Part shown: positions 17,670 through 26,765 of the stretch, in pieces
Layout of the letters: each line of letters starts with the position of its first letter
Position numbering within the stretch: position 1 is the stretch's first letter
Assembly: GCA_022750195.1 (NCBI GenBank)
Contig: JAKIWE010000001.1
Span: 432,672 to 496,671 of the forward strand
Direction: 5' to 3'
DNA: 64,000 nt
From: Thermoplasmata archaeon
GTDB lineage: Archaea; Thermoplasmatota; Thermoplasmata; Lutacidiplasmatales; UBA184
The notes under the pieces: generated by a model
Database searches by the model: none
What the model was told of the DNA's origin: nothing
What the model saw: only the letters and a program-made list of their open reading frames with translations
Position numbers and translations under genes: made by a program

Positions 17670-20600
17670 TCAATCTGGGGCGGTCGAGCGAGGGCTCGGG
17701 GGTCGTCGTCGGCGCCGGAACGCCCAAGCAGCCAAGCCAATCGCCACAATCGCGACGACCGCTATCGCCAGAAGGTCGAAACTCGCGAGCCCGGGCTCCC
17801 CGGGGCTCGCACCAATCGTGTGAACCGTAAGGCTCGGACCGCTCGTGCCCCGACCGGCCACGGTGATCTGCGTCGACGCGGGCGCCCCGGCAAACCCGGG
17901 AGGCACCGTGAATGAGATCGTGTAGGTCCCATTTGGTAGGAACAGGACGATCGAGTTGGTCGTGGAGTTCTGGGTCTCGTTGAAATTCTGCGAGGCGTTG
18001 GTGGCCGTCACGCTCCAGTTGGTCCCGGCGGGGAGGCCGAATTCGACGAACACGATCGGATAGGTCGCCGGGTGGAACGGCACGACGACCAACGAATCGC
18101 TACCGTTCACGGACGCGATGCCAGAGTACTTCGTTACAAATCCTGTGACCGTGAGAATCACGTAGCCATACGTCCCATTCGGATCCCGGAATGTCACATT
18201 GCTGGTGAGCCCACTCTCTATCTGGCTCCCGATGACGACCCCCCACCCGGTTCCGTTCGGGAGCCCCGTCTCGTGGAATGTAAGGGAAAACTCGACCGCC
18301 GTGAAGACCACTGGGATGGTGACGTTGGAACCCGTTACAGGGACGGACCCACGGGTCGGCATCATGTACCCGGCCACGGCCCCGATCGAGAATCCGTAGG
18401 TCCCATTGGGCTCGCTGAACTCGATCGACGGTCCGGTCGCCGACCGCGTTGAAGCGTTCAAAGTGACGGACCAGGAGGTACCGGCCGGTAACCCGGTTTC
18501 CTCGAATGTTACGGCAAAGAGGCTGGCTGGGCCGACGAAGTCGATTGGTATCGTGACGTTGGCGCCGTTGACAGAAACGTTCCCTGAGGATGGGGTTGCG
18601 TTCAGGCCGGCGGCCGCCCCGACTGAGAATGGGAACGTCCCGTTCGGTTCGGAAAACCCAATCTCCGACGCGCCGGACTCGCTCAGCCCGTTACACGTCA
18701 CGGTCCATTGGACCCCGATGGGGAGCCCCGTCTCATGGAAGATCACCCAGTACGGGGCCCGAGTGAAATCGATCGTCCGACTGACCCCGGACCCGTTCAC
18801 GGTGAGATTCCCCGGCGAATCCGCCGTCACGTATCCCGGGGCTCCGGCGATGAAGGCGTACGTCCCGTTCCTAAGGTGGAAGTCGATAGTCGAAGAATGG
18901 GACGCATAGGTGCCGCCGCCAAGCTTCACGTCCCATTCAGTGCCAGACTTGAGTCCGCTCTCGGTGAAGGAAACGAGGTAGGTCGGCGGGGCTGTGAATG
19001 CGACCGAGACGTTCACAGAGGCTCCGGCGATGGTTACGGAGCCGTTGACGGGGCTGGGAACGTAAAGGGTGTTCTGCGCGATCGCAAACTCGTACGTGCC
19101 ATTCCGTACCAGGAATCGGTTCGTCGTGGAGTTCGTGCGGTTCCATGTTCCATTGAGTTCCACAGCCCAATTGGTCCCCCTCGGTAGGCCCACCTCCCGG
19201 AACGAAACGGGATACACTCCGTGTAGCGGCGTGAAGGTGACGTTGACGGTAACCGCGTACGGACCGTAATACGGGTCACCGGCGTTAAGGACGCCGGCCG
19301 CGGGCGTCGCTCCGTACCCGAGCGGGGTGTCGATCCGGTAGGAGTACAGTGTCTGTGGCGAATACTCGGGGTCTGCCCCGAAGTCGATCTGCGCTCCCGT
19401 CGACCATTGGGTTGTCAAATTGGCCGGATACGTACCGTTCGCCGTGACGCCCCAGGAAGTGCCCCCCGGGAGTCCGGTCTCGTTGAACGCAAAGAGCGCA
19501 GCACCGGAGTAGAAATTGAAGGTGAAACACTCGAACGTCTCGTTACCGGTGTTGGTCACGCAAATGTCCCCGTTGTTCGGGTCGTATGCGACCCCCGAAG
19601 GGTCCGTTCCGGCGTACCCCACCACGGTCTCGGTGCTTGTGTTCACGACCACCGCCACGCTCCAGCCAGCCCCGACCCAGAGGAGGCTGGTCGCCCAGTC
19701 GAACGTTACCCCTTGCAAGTCCATCCCCGGGCTCAGGACCGGGACCGTCGCTGTTAGGTTGTCGCTGCTGCCGTTCAGGACCGAAATGTTCGAGGAGTTC
19801 TCGTTGGTGACGTAGATCGCATCGGTCCGATTGTCCAGGGCAACGCCGTACGGTTGGTCGCCCGCCGAGACCGTGGCGACCACCGTGTGATTGCGGTCAG
19901 AGACCACCGAAACGTTGTCGGAGTATCGATTCGCCACGAACACCTGTCGGCTCTGCGGATCGGCCACCACCCCGACCGGGCTTGAGCCCACCCCGACGCT
20001 GCCCACGACGGTCAGGTTTGACCCGGAGATGATGGAGAGATTGTCGGAGCCGCCGTTCGCCACGTAGATCTCGTTCGAGGCCCAATCGTAGGCGACGCCG
20101 TAGGGGCTCGATCCTACACCGATGGAGGCAATCGGCGCACCCGTCGCCGCGTCGATGACGGTAATGTTGTCCGAACCCGTGTTGGTCACGAAGACGTCGT
20201 TCGTCGCATTGTCCACGGCCACGCCGAATGGGTCGGTCCCTACCGCAATCGCTGCGGTCAGGTTCCAGCTGAACCCGGTGCTTGCGGGAGTGATCTCGTC
20301 GACGCAGGACGGGGGAGAAGCGACCCACATCGTGGCGTTCGCGGGATCGTAGGCAAGCCACGCGGGCGGGAGGCTGTAGTACGACGGACAGGCCGCCGAG
20401 GCTCTTGACATCCCGAAGAGCCCATAGTGGGGTCGCCAGCTCGAACCCCCCGCGGGGGTCCAGCCGGCTGCCATGTTAGTTGGAAGCGACGGCTCGCCAG
20501 TAATTGCCGCGGAAGCCTGAGCGGAATGCCCTCGGCCCGTCGCGGCGAGAATCGGCGAGGTCCCGGCGTGGGGTGGCGCTAGAGGGAGGATTATCGCCAA

Positions 20601-20750
20601 CGACCCGGAGAGCATCAGCCCGCAGGCCGCGATGACCAGGAATCCCGAACCAGGGGATTGCCCGACACTAGGTGAACGCACGGGTGAAGCCCCATCCGTG
20701 GGGGCTCTAGAGTGCGTCACCGGCTCCCGACCGTGTTGAGGGGATATCAA
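17670..20750 (-). CDS. YVTN beta-propeller surface protein with seven tandem GLPxGT repeats
   Basis: 1,026 aa. Signal or anchor at about residues 35-60. A seven-bladed YVTN-type propeller occupies about 125-420 (blades with VFVTNTGSDNITVIDAATG, IYVANGGSDNLSII, VFVANRYSDNVSVV, IYVTNENSSNISVL). Then seven tandem modules of about 85 residues follow, each starting F-x-E-x-GL-x-x-GT-x-W (FNETGLPGGTSW, FREVGLPRGTNW, FTESGLKSGTEW, FHETGLPIGVQW, FEETGLPAGTSW, FHETGLPNGTGW, FVEFGLPAGTNW). A membrane helix and an Arg-rich tail close the protein. An S-layer-associated or adhesin-like surface protein is the likely role. Carried by element A. Confidence 0.88.
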   Translation of the reverse strand: MISPQHGREPVTHSRAPTDGASPVRSPSVGQSPGSGFLVIAACGLMLSGSLAIILPLAPPHAGTSPILAATGRGHSAQASAAITGEPSLPTNMAAGWTPAGGSSWRPHYGLFGMSRASAACPSYYSLPPAWLAYDPANATMWVASPPSCVDEITPASTGFSWNLTAAIAVGTDPFGVAVDNATNDVFVTNTGSDNITVIDAATGAPIASIGVGSSPYGVAYDWASNEIYVANGGSDNLSIISGSNLTVVGSVGVGSSPVGVVADPQSRQVFVANRYSDNVSVVSDRNHTVVATVSAGDQPYGVALDNRTDAIYVTNENSSNISVLNGSSDNLTATVPVLSPGMDLQGVTFDWATSLLWVGAGWSVAVVVNTSTETVVGYAGTDPSGVAYDPNNGDICVTNTGNETFECFTFNFYSGAALFAFNETGLPGGTSWGVTANGTYPANLTTQWSTGAQIDFGADPEYSPQTLYSYRIDTPLGYGATPAAGVLNAGDPYYGPYAVTVNVTFTPLHGVYPVSFREVGLPRGTNWAVELNGTWNRTNSTTNRFLVRNGTYEFAIAQNTLYVPSPVNGSVTIAGASVNVSVAFTAPPTYLVSFTESGLKSGTEWDVKLGGGTYASHSSTIDFHLRNGTYAFIAGAPGYVTADSPGNLTVNGSGVSRTIDFTRAPYWVIFHETGLPIGVQWTVTCNGLSESGASEIGFSEPNGTFPFSVGAAAGLNATPSSGNVSVNGANVTIPIDFVGPASLFAVTFEETGLPAGTSWSVTLNASTRSATGPSIEFSEPNGTYGFSIGAVAGYMMPTRGSVPVTGSNVTIPVVFTAVEFSLTFHETGLPNGTGWGVVIGSQIESGLTSNVTFRDPNGTYGYVILTVTGFVTKYSGIASVNGSDSLVVVPFHPATYPIVFVEFGLPAGTNWSVTATNASQNFNETQNSTTNSIVLFLPNGTYTISFTVPPGFAGAPASTQITVAGRGTSGPSLTVHTIGASPGEPGLASFDLLAIAVVAIVAIGLAAWAFRRRRRPPSPRSTAPD

Positions 20751-20810
20751 GCCACGTCGGAATTATTCCTCGATCTCCCCGCCGGAGATGCCCGATTCGA
20801 ACGGGGGGGG

Positions 20811-20966
20811 TCAGCTCCGTCTCATCGAGGCCTGATAGGCCAAGGCCAATGGAATCGACGAGAATACCATCAGAAGAATCCCCAGCCCCGGCGAGAGCGC
20901 GAAGAGGATCGCGATGCCAAAGATCAGGAGGGTAAGCCCTCCTGCGAAAAGCGCAGCCCCCCTCAT
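20811..20966 (-). CDS. Small two-helix membrane protein, 51 aa
   Basis: ATG at 20966. Two adjacent hydrophobic helices (LFAGGLTLLIFGIAILFAL and LGILLMVFSSIPLALAY) are separated by a short SPG turn, followed by a basic end. It lies 60 bp upstream of the large propeller gene on the same strand and just downstream of a degenerate VATTPGLAE-domain copy. Typical of short accessory membrane proteins; function unknown. Confidence 0.5.
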   Translation of the reverse strand: MRGAALFAGGLTLLIFGIAILFALSPGLGILLMVFSSIPLALAYQASMRRS

Positions 20967-21009
20967 CCGACCCGCGACGCCCTCGCTGGATAGGTGGTTT
21001 GCTCACGCC

Positions 21010-21200
21010 CTCTGAGCCCGTTTCCAGACCACGACCGGCTGGGACCCCGCGGAGAACGTCCTCCTCCGAAATCCCATACTGGGCGTAGAACCGCGTGGCC
21101 GTGGGTCAGCCGCGTTGGAGAGTTTCGGCGAGCCCGGGAGTAGTGGCCACCAAGGCCGGCGCCGACTTCACACGGCCGCGGCGATTCGCATTCAACGGGA
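21010..21200 (-). pseudogene. Broken copy of the VATTPGLAE-domain gene family (copy D)
   Basis: Minus-strand translation gives GRVKSAPALVATTPGLAE, then TLQRG, a TGA, and TATRFYAQYGISEEDVLRG, colinear with the three other copies of this family. The TGA stands where the best copies have Trp (RDW). No start codon is evident. Probably a decayed copy. Confidence 0.6.
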
Positions 21201-21202
21201 CG

Positions 21203-22462
21203 TCATACTGGCCCTTGCTCGCGGGTCAGACGATTCCGCTGAATCAATATGGCGGCGACTGCCGCCGCGACGGCGACCCCCGCGAACCAAGGGAAGAGAG
21301 ACCCGACTCCCGGAAAGTCTGAGAACGGGGGCGGCGAGGTGAGCCCGTGATAGACGGGGAACGAACCAAGATTGTCGGAAAGCCCGTCACTGCCGTAGAA
21401 TGAGTCTGTTGTGGGGTCGTACGCCTCGGCATCGAAGCCGTAGATTGTGAGTGCGGGGCCTACCACTGCCCCCGAGGAGAGGTTCAGGGCTACAACCCCC
21501 GAGGGCGAGTACATCGGGAAGTACACATCGCCGTGAGCGAGATCGACGATTGGATCCCAGCCCCCCACCATGGTGTCGGAGAAGCCGGTGCGTTTGAGCT
21601 CGTGAAACGTCCGTCCATCAAAGACGGAGAAATTTCCTGAGGATGTCGCTGCCCAACTCCAGTCATAAAGTCGCTCGGTTCGGTTGTCAAACACCATCAA
21701 GGCGACGTGCCCGACCCCATTGACCGACAGGAGAGCGTCCCCGGAGGTCGCGCTGAAGACGTGAAGGGTTTGGTTGAATCCATCGGCAACCACTACGCCA
21801 TCGAGAACGGAGTCGAACGCTAGAGGGGCTGACCACACCGCTCCGGGTACAGAGACATTCCACCGGATTCCGGCCCCAGCTAGATCTATTGCGACGAGGT
21901 TGGTCTTCCACGCCTGACAAAAGAAGAGGCCCGCGGGCGGATCTACCGCAAGCTTGGCGGTGCAGCCGACGATCGCTGGGATTGCGACCCGGCTCTCGAT
22001 CATGTTCGATTGCGCGTTATAGTCAAGGATCTCCGTTTCGTTTGTGGCGGAGAAGCAGGCGAAGTAGACGTCAACCCCGGATCCAGGGTAGCTCGACCGA
22101 GTTATCGTGCAATTGGGTTCGATTGAAGCGAGAATGGTCAGCTTCGCGGGCTCGACGACCTCGATCGGGCCGGAGGCGGGCGTGCCGAAAGCCACGACGA
22201 GGCGGTCGACCCCGGGGACGAATACCGCAATCGGTTGAGCGTACGGACTGCAATGTGGCTGTCGCGGGATTCCGTTTCCGCCACAGAGCTGGGCTGTGGT
22301 GTCGCTTCCGCTATGGATTGTCTGCTGAAGTTGCGCCTCCTCTATGTGGAGCGCTGAGCCCACGCCGATCAGCCCTGCTGAGGTAACGACGAACGACACG
22401 ACCACGATCACGGCCGCGACGAACTTGGCGCGGCTATTCGACTGCAAGTTCGGCCCGGACAC
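21203..22462 (-). CDS. Secreted propeller-like protein with C-terminal anchor
   Basis: About 419 aa from the GTG at 22462; the frame is open to an ATG at 22516 but would then overlap the upstream gene more. N-terminal anchor helix (FVAAVIVVVSFVVTSAGLIG). Beta-propeller/PQQ-like blades with repeated VVAFGTPASG, YFACFSATNETEILDYN and LYDWSWAATSSGNFSVFDG. The C-terminus reads TSPPPFSDFPGVGSLFPW followed by a membrane helix. It is a clear paralogue of the plus-strand gene at 22892-24196, which has the same pre-anchor motif. Unknown function. Confidence 0.75.
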   Translation of the reverse strand: MSGPNLQSNSRAKFVAAVIVVVSFVVTSAGLIGVGSALHIEEAQLQQTIHSGSDTTAQLCGGNGIPRQPHCSPYAQPIAVFVPGVDRLVVAFGTPASGPIEVVEPAKLTILASIEPNCTITRSSYPGSGVDVYFACFSATNETEILDYNAQSNMIESRVAIPAIVGCTAKLAVDPPAGLFFCQAWKTNLVAIDLAGAGIRWNVSVPGAVWSAPLAFDSVLDGVVVADGFNQTLHVFSATSGDALLSVNGVGHVALMVFDNRTERLYDWSWAATSSGNFSVFDGRTFHELKRTGFSDTMVGGWDPIVDLAHGDVYFPMYSPSGVVALNLSSGAVVGPALTIYGFDAEAYDPTTDSFYGSDGLSDNLGSFPVYHGLTSPPPFSDFPGVGSLFPWFAGVAVAAAVAAILIQRNRLTREQGPV

Positions 22463-22697
22463 TAGGCATGACGTCGTCGGACAAACCGGCTGGCCCGATG
22501 AGGGTGTCGATGCCATCGGTGGGTCCCTCTGGCGGACCTCCGCGCAGAAAGATCTCCTCGGTGATTCCGAAGCGAGTGTAGAACTGGGCAGACCTGCGCC
22601 AGTCGCGCTGAAGCGTTTCGGCGAGACCAGGAGTCGTCGCGACGAGCGCCCGCGCCGACTTCACGCGGCCGCGGAGGTCACGAAGCCCCGGCTCCAT
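22434..22697 (-). CDS. VATTPGLAE-domain small protein (copy C)
   Basis: 87 aa with the family core: LRDLRGRVKSARALVATTPG, then LAETLQRDWRRSAQFYTRFG and ITEEIFLRGG. The pattern predicts two or three helices. No known family is recognised. The gene overlaps the start of the downstream propeller gene by up to 29 bp, suggesting translational coupling. Other copies are at 21010-21200 (broken), 24215-24448 and the C-terminus of 25036-25671. Confidence 0.6.
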   Translation of the reverse strand: MEPGLRDLRGRVKSARALVATTPGLAETLQRDWRRSAQFYTRFGITEEIFLRGGPPEGPTDGIDTLIGPAGLSDDVMPSVRAELAVE

Positions 22698-22891
22698 CAG
22701 CCGCTCGTCTCGGGGCAGGGAGCGGATACCTGGAAGCGACCCGATCCCATTCTAGGGTCGCGGTCGTCGGATGTCGTCGAGATTGACCTGCTCAGGGGCC
22801 CTCCCGCTTCGGTCAGAAATTCGGGCTTCTGATTGAGGGCGCTTGAAAGAATGCTCAAGTGGATGGAGCGTATCCTCGGTCACCCGCAGAA

Positions 22892-24196
22892 ATGGTGCTG
22901 AGAACTAAGCGTTGGCTGATCGTGGCCGTCGCTATGATTGTTGGCTTTCCACTGGCTGGGGCCGGCGTATGGGAGATGTCTCAGAACTACGGCCATGCGA
23001 GGGCCGGTCCTTCTCCCACCACTTTCGTGTCTTCTGAACAGATTGTCGACCTCTGCGGGATGGATTTCTGCTCAGCCCACTCTCATGTCCAAACTATCGG
23101 GATTGAGTACATCCCGGGAGGCGATATTTATGTTGCTGGCGTCTCTGGAGGACCCATCGTCGTCCTATCTGCGACTAATGGGTCGCTACTTGGCGCCAAC
23201 TCCCTCAACTGCTCGCTTGAGACCGAGTTCTACCCCGGAACTGGTCCCGATGTGTATTTCGAGTGCTACACGACGCAATCGCAGGCGAGCATCCTGATCT
23301 TCGACTGGGAGCTCCGGGAGGTCATCCGTTCGGTGTCGCTCAGCGGGTCTTCGAGCAATAACATCGCGTTCAATCTCGCTGCGGGACTGGTCTACTATCA
23401 AACGTACCAAGGTGCGGCGAGGGGACATTTTCCGACTACCTTGTCCGCCACGAACCTGACTACAGGGGTCTTTGTTTCGAAGGTGCCCGTCCCCGCAGGG
23501 GTATCCAACTCCCAATCACTAGTGTACGACAACGCGACGGGCATCCTATACTATGACGATCTGTTCGACAACAGCGTCGTCGCGTTAAGACCCGCTACGG
23601 GGGAGATACTCGCGAGCGCAGAAGTGCCGGGTTTTGTGACGAGCATGACGCTCGATCGGTCCGGTGATCGACTCTGGGCCGCGACATCCTCCGCTAGCGG
23701 GACTGGCTCGAACATAACACTACTAGAAACAGCGCCGCTGGGCGTTGTCCACACCGACCGAAATCTTTCGGCGCACATGATCTACACCGCTGTTACGGAT
23801 CCCCTCCACGGCAACGTGTACTTCGCGAGCGACTCAGGGATCCTGGTACTGAACAGTTCAACGGACGAGATTACTACGACAATCGAACCGGGTCGGGTCG
23901 TATACGCTCTCACCTGGAATCCAGAGCTCGACGAGTTCGGCTTCGTCGGCGAAGCCGGAGCTTACTCCGCCGATGCCAGCTTGATCAACCTTACCTACGG
24001 CTTCACCTCGCCGCCACCCCTGAGTGGGTTCCCCGTCCTTGGATCGAGCCTCCCGTTTATCGTGGCTCTGTCCGGGGTCATCACGGGAGCCGCCATACTT
24101 GGCACCCTAGCTCCTCGAAGAATCTGGGACGCCCGCCGAATGCGCGCCGAGGAGTCGAGAAAGGCATTCGAGGACCTCATTCGAGGCAGTCGATAG
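22892..24196 (+). CDS. Secreted propeller-like protein, paralogue of 21203-22462
   Basis: 434 aa from the ATG at 22892 (an in-frame GTG at 22859 is possible). Anchor helix WLIVAVAMIVGFPLAGAGVW. Propeller-like repeats include YIPGGDIYVAGVSGGPIVVL, LVYYQTYQG, LYYDDLFDNSVVALRPATG and VYFASDSGILVLNSSTD. Pre-anchor motif TSPPPLSGFPVLGSSLP, a C-terminal helix, and a basic cytoplasmic tail. Extracellular Cys pairs are shared with the paralogue (LCGMDFCSAH here, LCGGNGIPRQPHC there). Probably a surface protein duplicated within the island. Confidence 0.78.
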   Translation: MVLRTKRWLIVAVAMIVGFPLAGAGVWEMSQNYGHARAGPSPTTFVSSEQIVDLCGMDFCSAHSHVQTIGIEYIPGGDIYVAGVSGGPIVVLSATNGSLLGANSLNCSLETEFYPGTGPDVYFECYTTQSQASILIFDWELREVIRSVSLSGSSSNNIAFNLAAGLVYYQTYQGAARGHFPTTLSATNLTTGVFVSKVPVPAGVSNSQSLVYDNATGILYYDDLFDNSVVALRPATGEILASAEVPGFVTSMTLDRSGDRLWAATSSASGTGSNITLLETAPLGVVHTDRNLSAHMIYTAVTDPLHGNVYFASDSGILVLNSSTDEITTTIEPGRVVYALTWNPELDEFGFVGEAGAYSADASLINLTYGFTSPPPLSGFPVLGSSLPFIVALSGVITGAAILGTLAPRRIWDARRMRAEESRKAFEDLIRGSR

Positions 24197-24214
24197 GGTT
24201 CGTTCGGAACCGCG

Positions 24215-24448
24215 TTATCCATCACCAGGCAGACCCGGGTCATCCTCGACAGCAGCTCCAAGTGAGACCCCTCCACGGTACATCGCCTCAGAGATTCCGA
24301 AACCCGCGTAGAATGCGGTGGTTCTGCACGACTCGCTCAGGAGCGTCTCGGCGAGACCGGGAGTGGTCGCGACGAGGGACCGCGCCGCTTTCGCGCGGCC
24401 GCGGGTGTGGCGAAGCCGGCGCGCCCCGGTGCGTTCTGTCGCCTGCAC
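24215..24448 (-). CDS. VATTPGLAE-domain small protein (copy B)
   Basis: 77 aa with HTRGRAKAARSLVATTPG, LAETL and AFYAGFGISEAMYRGG. The segment that reads QRDWRRS in copy C is here SESCRTT. Ends are not conserved. It follows the 155-aa membrane protein on the same strand by 24 bp and converges on the propeller gene. Function unknown. Confidence 0.5.
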   Translation of the reverse strand: MQATERTGARRLRHTRGRAKAARSLVATTPGLAETLLSESCRTTAFYAGFGISEAMYRGGVSLGAAVEDDPGLPGDG

Positions 24449-24472
24449 CGAATCGCCAGCGACGGGAGTCGA

Positions 24473-24940
24473 TTACCGCCGAGGAGGAAATCTCGGATGC
24501 TTGACAATCAGGGAGCCCGAGCGAGGCCCCACCGGAAGGAGCAGCGTCCTCCAGGAGCTTCCGGGTTTGAGTGCTTGAAGGATGAATCCCTCGTGATTTT
24601 TCACTGCGTACGAGCCGGGGAAGAACCTAGTCCACGGCACGAACCACGCTCTAGTTCGCGAGCGGAAAGCGACCCCAGCGTCTGAGATTCCGACCTTGAT
24701 GATCTGTTCCCTCAGGCGGAAATTGAGAGTCATGGCGGCCATGATGCCAGCCCCAATCAGTGCAAGGTAGACAACGACGGAAACCGACCACCATCCGGGC
24801 CCCGCTCGAAATGTTAGTCCTTCGTAGAAGAAACTAAGACCCGGCCCAAGCCCCTCGCTGAAAAGGCCCACGAAAATGGCAGGTGAAAGCGAGAATGATT
24901 CCCACCATTCCGCGGAAGCCCTTCGGGTTGCCCTCTTCAT
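24473..24940 (-). CDS. Two-TM protein with C-terminal PH-like beta domain
   Basis: 155 aa. Two hydrophobic segments (about residues 18-40 and 50-72) are followed by a beta-rich cytoplasmic region starting IKVGISDAGVAFRSRTRAWFVPWTRF. The layout (two TM helices, strand, then a W-containing strand and a short C-terminal part) matches several genes in the downstream cassette array and resembles bacterial PH or YcxB-like proteins. This resemblance is my reading, not a profile match. Confidence 0.6.
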   Translation of the reverse strand: MKRATRRASAEWWESFSLSPAIFVGLFSEGLGPGLSFFYEGLTFRAGPGWWSVSVVVYLALIGAGIMAAMTLNFRLREQIIKVGISDAGVAFRSRTRAWFVPWTRFFPGSYAVKNHEGFILQALKPGSSWRTLLLPVGPRSGSLIVKHPRFPPRR

Positions 24941-25035
24941 CGATCCAGTATGTGGGATCCGGTGGATTCGCGTCTGGCAACGATTCCTCCCGAGATTGAC
25001 CGTGCCGCCCGGTTAGTCAATGCGGTCGGGAGGGA

Positions 25036-25671
25036 TTAGACCTCCTCGGGCCGCGCGGGCGGAACCCCGTTTCTGAGCTCAGCCTCGGTGATTCCGAACC
25101 GGGCGTGGAAACCGGCCGCCTTGCGCCAGTCGCGTTTGAGCGCCTCGGCGAGGCCGGGCGTGGTCGCAACCATGGCTCGGGCCGCCTTCACCCGTCCACG
25201 GATGTCGCGTACCCGGTGCGCTTCCAGCCGCTCGTCCGCGTCCCGCGAGTCGTCCGGGAGGCCGCTCGTGATCTCCCACAGGCTGAACCTTCGTGAATCG
25301 TTCTCGGTCTCCTCCGGCACGCCCTCCGGGAACGCCAGGCGCGCCGCCGCGCGGGTCCGCGAGCCGTCGTGCCGGTACGGAGCCGGAACGGGCGATCGGG
25401 GCCGAACCGGGGGCTCCGGCGCTCCCTCGGACGCTCCGAACGCCTCGATCGTGGGGACGATCTGGGGCTTCAGGCCGTACTGCCGGGCCAGGGCTGGCCG
25501 CTGGGCGAGGGGCAGGGTCCCGTGCCACGCGTGGGAGACGGGGTCCCATCGGAGACCCATCCCGCGGAGCACGTCCCGCACCGCGTAGGTGCGGTCGCTG
25601 CCCGGGATCCGGACGTGGGCGAAATCGGCGGAAGGAGTTCCGGAGGCGCGTTGCGCGCTCATCGCGGTCAT
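25036..25671 (-). CDS. DUF5710-like domain fused to a VATTPGLAE domain (copy A)
   Basis: 211 aa. Residues about 17-75 (HVRIPGSDRTYAVRDVLRGM, then LRWDPVSHAWHG) resemble the small DUF5710-type domain often found on primase- and helicase-associated proteins. A Pro-rich linker is followed by the family domain at about 155-205 (IRGRVKAARAMVATTPGLAE, LKRDWRKAAGFHARFGITEA). It is the longest member of the family and the only one with a recognisable partner domain, hinting at a nucleic-acid-related role. Immediately left of the first hairpin repeat of the cassette array. Confidence 0.6.
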   Translation of the reverse strand: MTAMSAQRASGTPSADFAHVRIPGSDRTYAVRDVLRGMGLRWDPVSHAWHGTLPLAQRPALARQYGLKPQIVPTIEAFGASEGAPEPPVRPRSPVPAPYRHDGSRTRAAARLAFPEGVPEETENDSRRFSLWEITSGLPDDSRDADERLEAHRVRDIRGRVKAARAMVATTPGLAEALKRDWRKAAGFHARFGITEAELRNGVPPARPEEV

Positions 25672-25767
25672 CGATGCGGAGCAGGCGCGCAGGCCGTCCG
25701 AGGAGCGATGCGAGCGACGAGGACGGCCGTGCCCTCATGATGGTCGCGCGGGGGGCCGCGGCCGCGC

Positions 25768-25818
25768 GACCTTCATGAAGGGCGCGCGCGATCGATGACG
25801 GACCGCGATGAGCGCGCC
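25768..25818 (+). repeat. Cassette-array hairpin repeat R1
   Basis: GACCTTCATGA leader, left arm GCGCGCGCGATC, loop, right arm GACCGC, bulge GATGA, then GCGCGCC. First copy of the array. It differs from consensus in one arm base (GATC for GGTC). Confidence 0.8.
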
Positions 25819-25942
25819 GATATCGGCTCGGATCGGGTCGAGTAACTCGAACTGGCCTGAACGAGCGAGTCTTGGTCCATTAGCCGAGGGCATCGCTGCT
25901 GGGCCGATGGGCTGAAATCACGGCGGTGGTCCCGTTCACGGA

Positions 25943-26506
25943 ATGGGCTGGCTGCCGGCGGTCGACCCCACGACTCTGGGCTACTGGATCGCGATCGTCG
26001 CGGCTGCAGGAAGCTCGCTCGGTGGGACCGCACTAGGCTACTACCTCAGCCGACGCCAGACACGTGAGACCGAGCACCGGGCCGCGGCACAACGTGCCCG
26101 TCGATCTGCTGTCAAGCTGGTCTTCGACTTCAAGGCCCTCGTTGAGCTCGCAACGGCACTCCCACCCGATGTCGGGGACATCGAGAATCCGTCCAAACAC
26201 CTCGAGCCCCCGGCGGTCCCACTCCTGCAGGGGGCCGTCCTACTCGACGCGTTCATGGACCTGCCCAAAGATCTCCAGTCAAAGGCGATGGGTGCGATGT
26301 CAGCGTACGGCGTGTTCGCCGCTAAGCTCGCTCACGTCAGGCAAGTCGTGTGGAATCGATCCTTCGACTCCGGTGGGTGGACGAAAGAGGACAGCCAGAG
26401 CTTGGAGTTCGTTACTGCGTACCACGAGCTGACCGCCGCGAAGAAGAAGGTCCTAGAGGAGCTGCCGCCAGTAATCGACGCGTTGGCGGCGATCGCTACC
26501 GAGTAG
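25943..26506 (+). CDS. Cassette gene: single-pass membrane protein with helical cytoplasmic domain
   Basis: 187 aa. An N-terminal TM helix (YWIAIVAAAGSSLGGTALGYYL) is followed by a basic stop-transfer (SRRQTRETEHR) and an alpha-helical soluble part rich in Ala/Leu/Lys. The architecture is like small membrane-tethered helical proteins often seen among integron cassettes and islands. No family recognised. The only gene between repeats R1 and R2; its stop lies 49 bp before R2. Confidence 0.65.
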   Translation: MGWLPAVDPTTLGYWIAIVAAAGSSLGGTALGYYLSRRQTRETEHRAAAQRARRSAVKLVFDFKALVELATALPPDVGDIENPSKHLEPPAVPLLQGAVLLDAFMDLPKDLQSKAMGAMSAYGVFAAKLAHVRQVVWNRSFDSGGWTKEDSQSLEFVTAYHELTAAKKKVLEELPPVIDALAAIATE

Positions 26507-26555
26507 CCGAGCGCAGCGGGCAGGTCTCCCGAGTTCGACTCCCGGAGTCCGCCGC

Positions 26556-26606
26556 GACCTTGGTGAGGGGCGCGCGCGGTCGATGAAGACCGCGAGGAGC
26601 GCGCGG
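26556..26606 (+). repeat. Cassette-array hairpin repeat R2
   Basis: GACCTTGGTGA leader, left arm GCGCGCGCGGTC, short loop, GACCGC, bulge GAGGA, GCGCGC. Confidence 0.85.
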
Positions 26607-26765
26607 ACCGACGAGGTCGCGCGGCGACCGTGAGTCGCGCTCGACTCGCCATCGCGCGATCCCACTCTCAGCTATGGCACCGTGGGGTCGACGGCGAGGT
26701 CTTGGGTTGCTGCAAGGATCGCCCGCCGGAAAGCACTGAATAGGAGTTCGGCGTCGTGTTCCTCA

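Noticed and set aside
21010-21200. Selenocysteine or pyrrolysine at the in-frame TGA
   Set aside because: The TGA replaces Trp rather than Cys, no recoding structure is visible, and the copy has no start codon.
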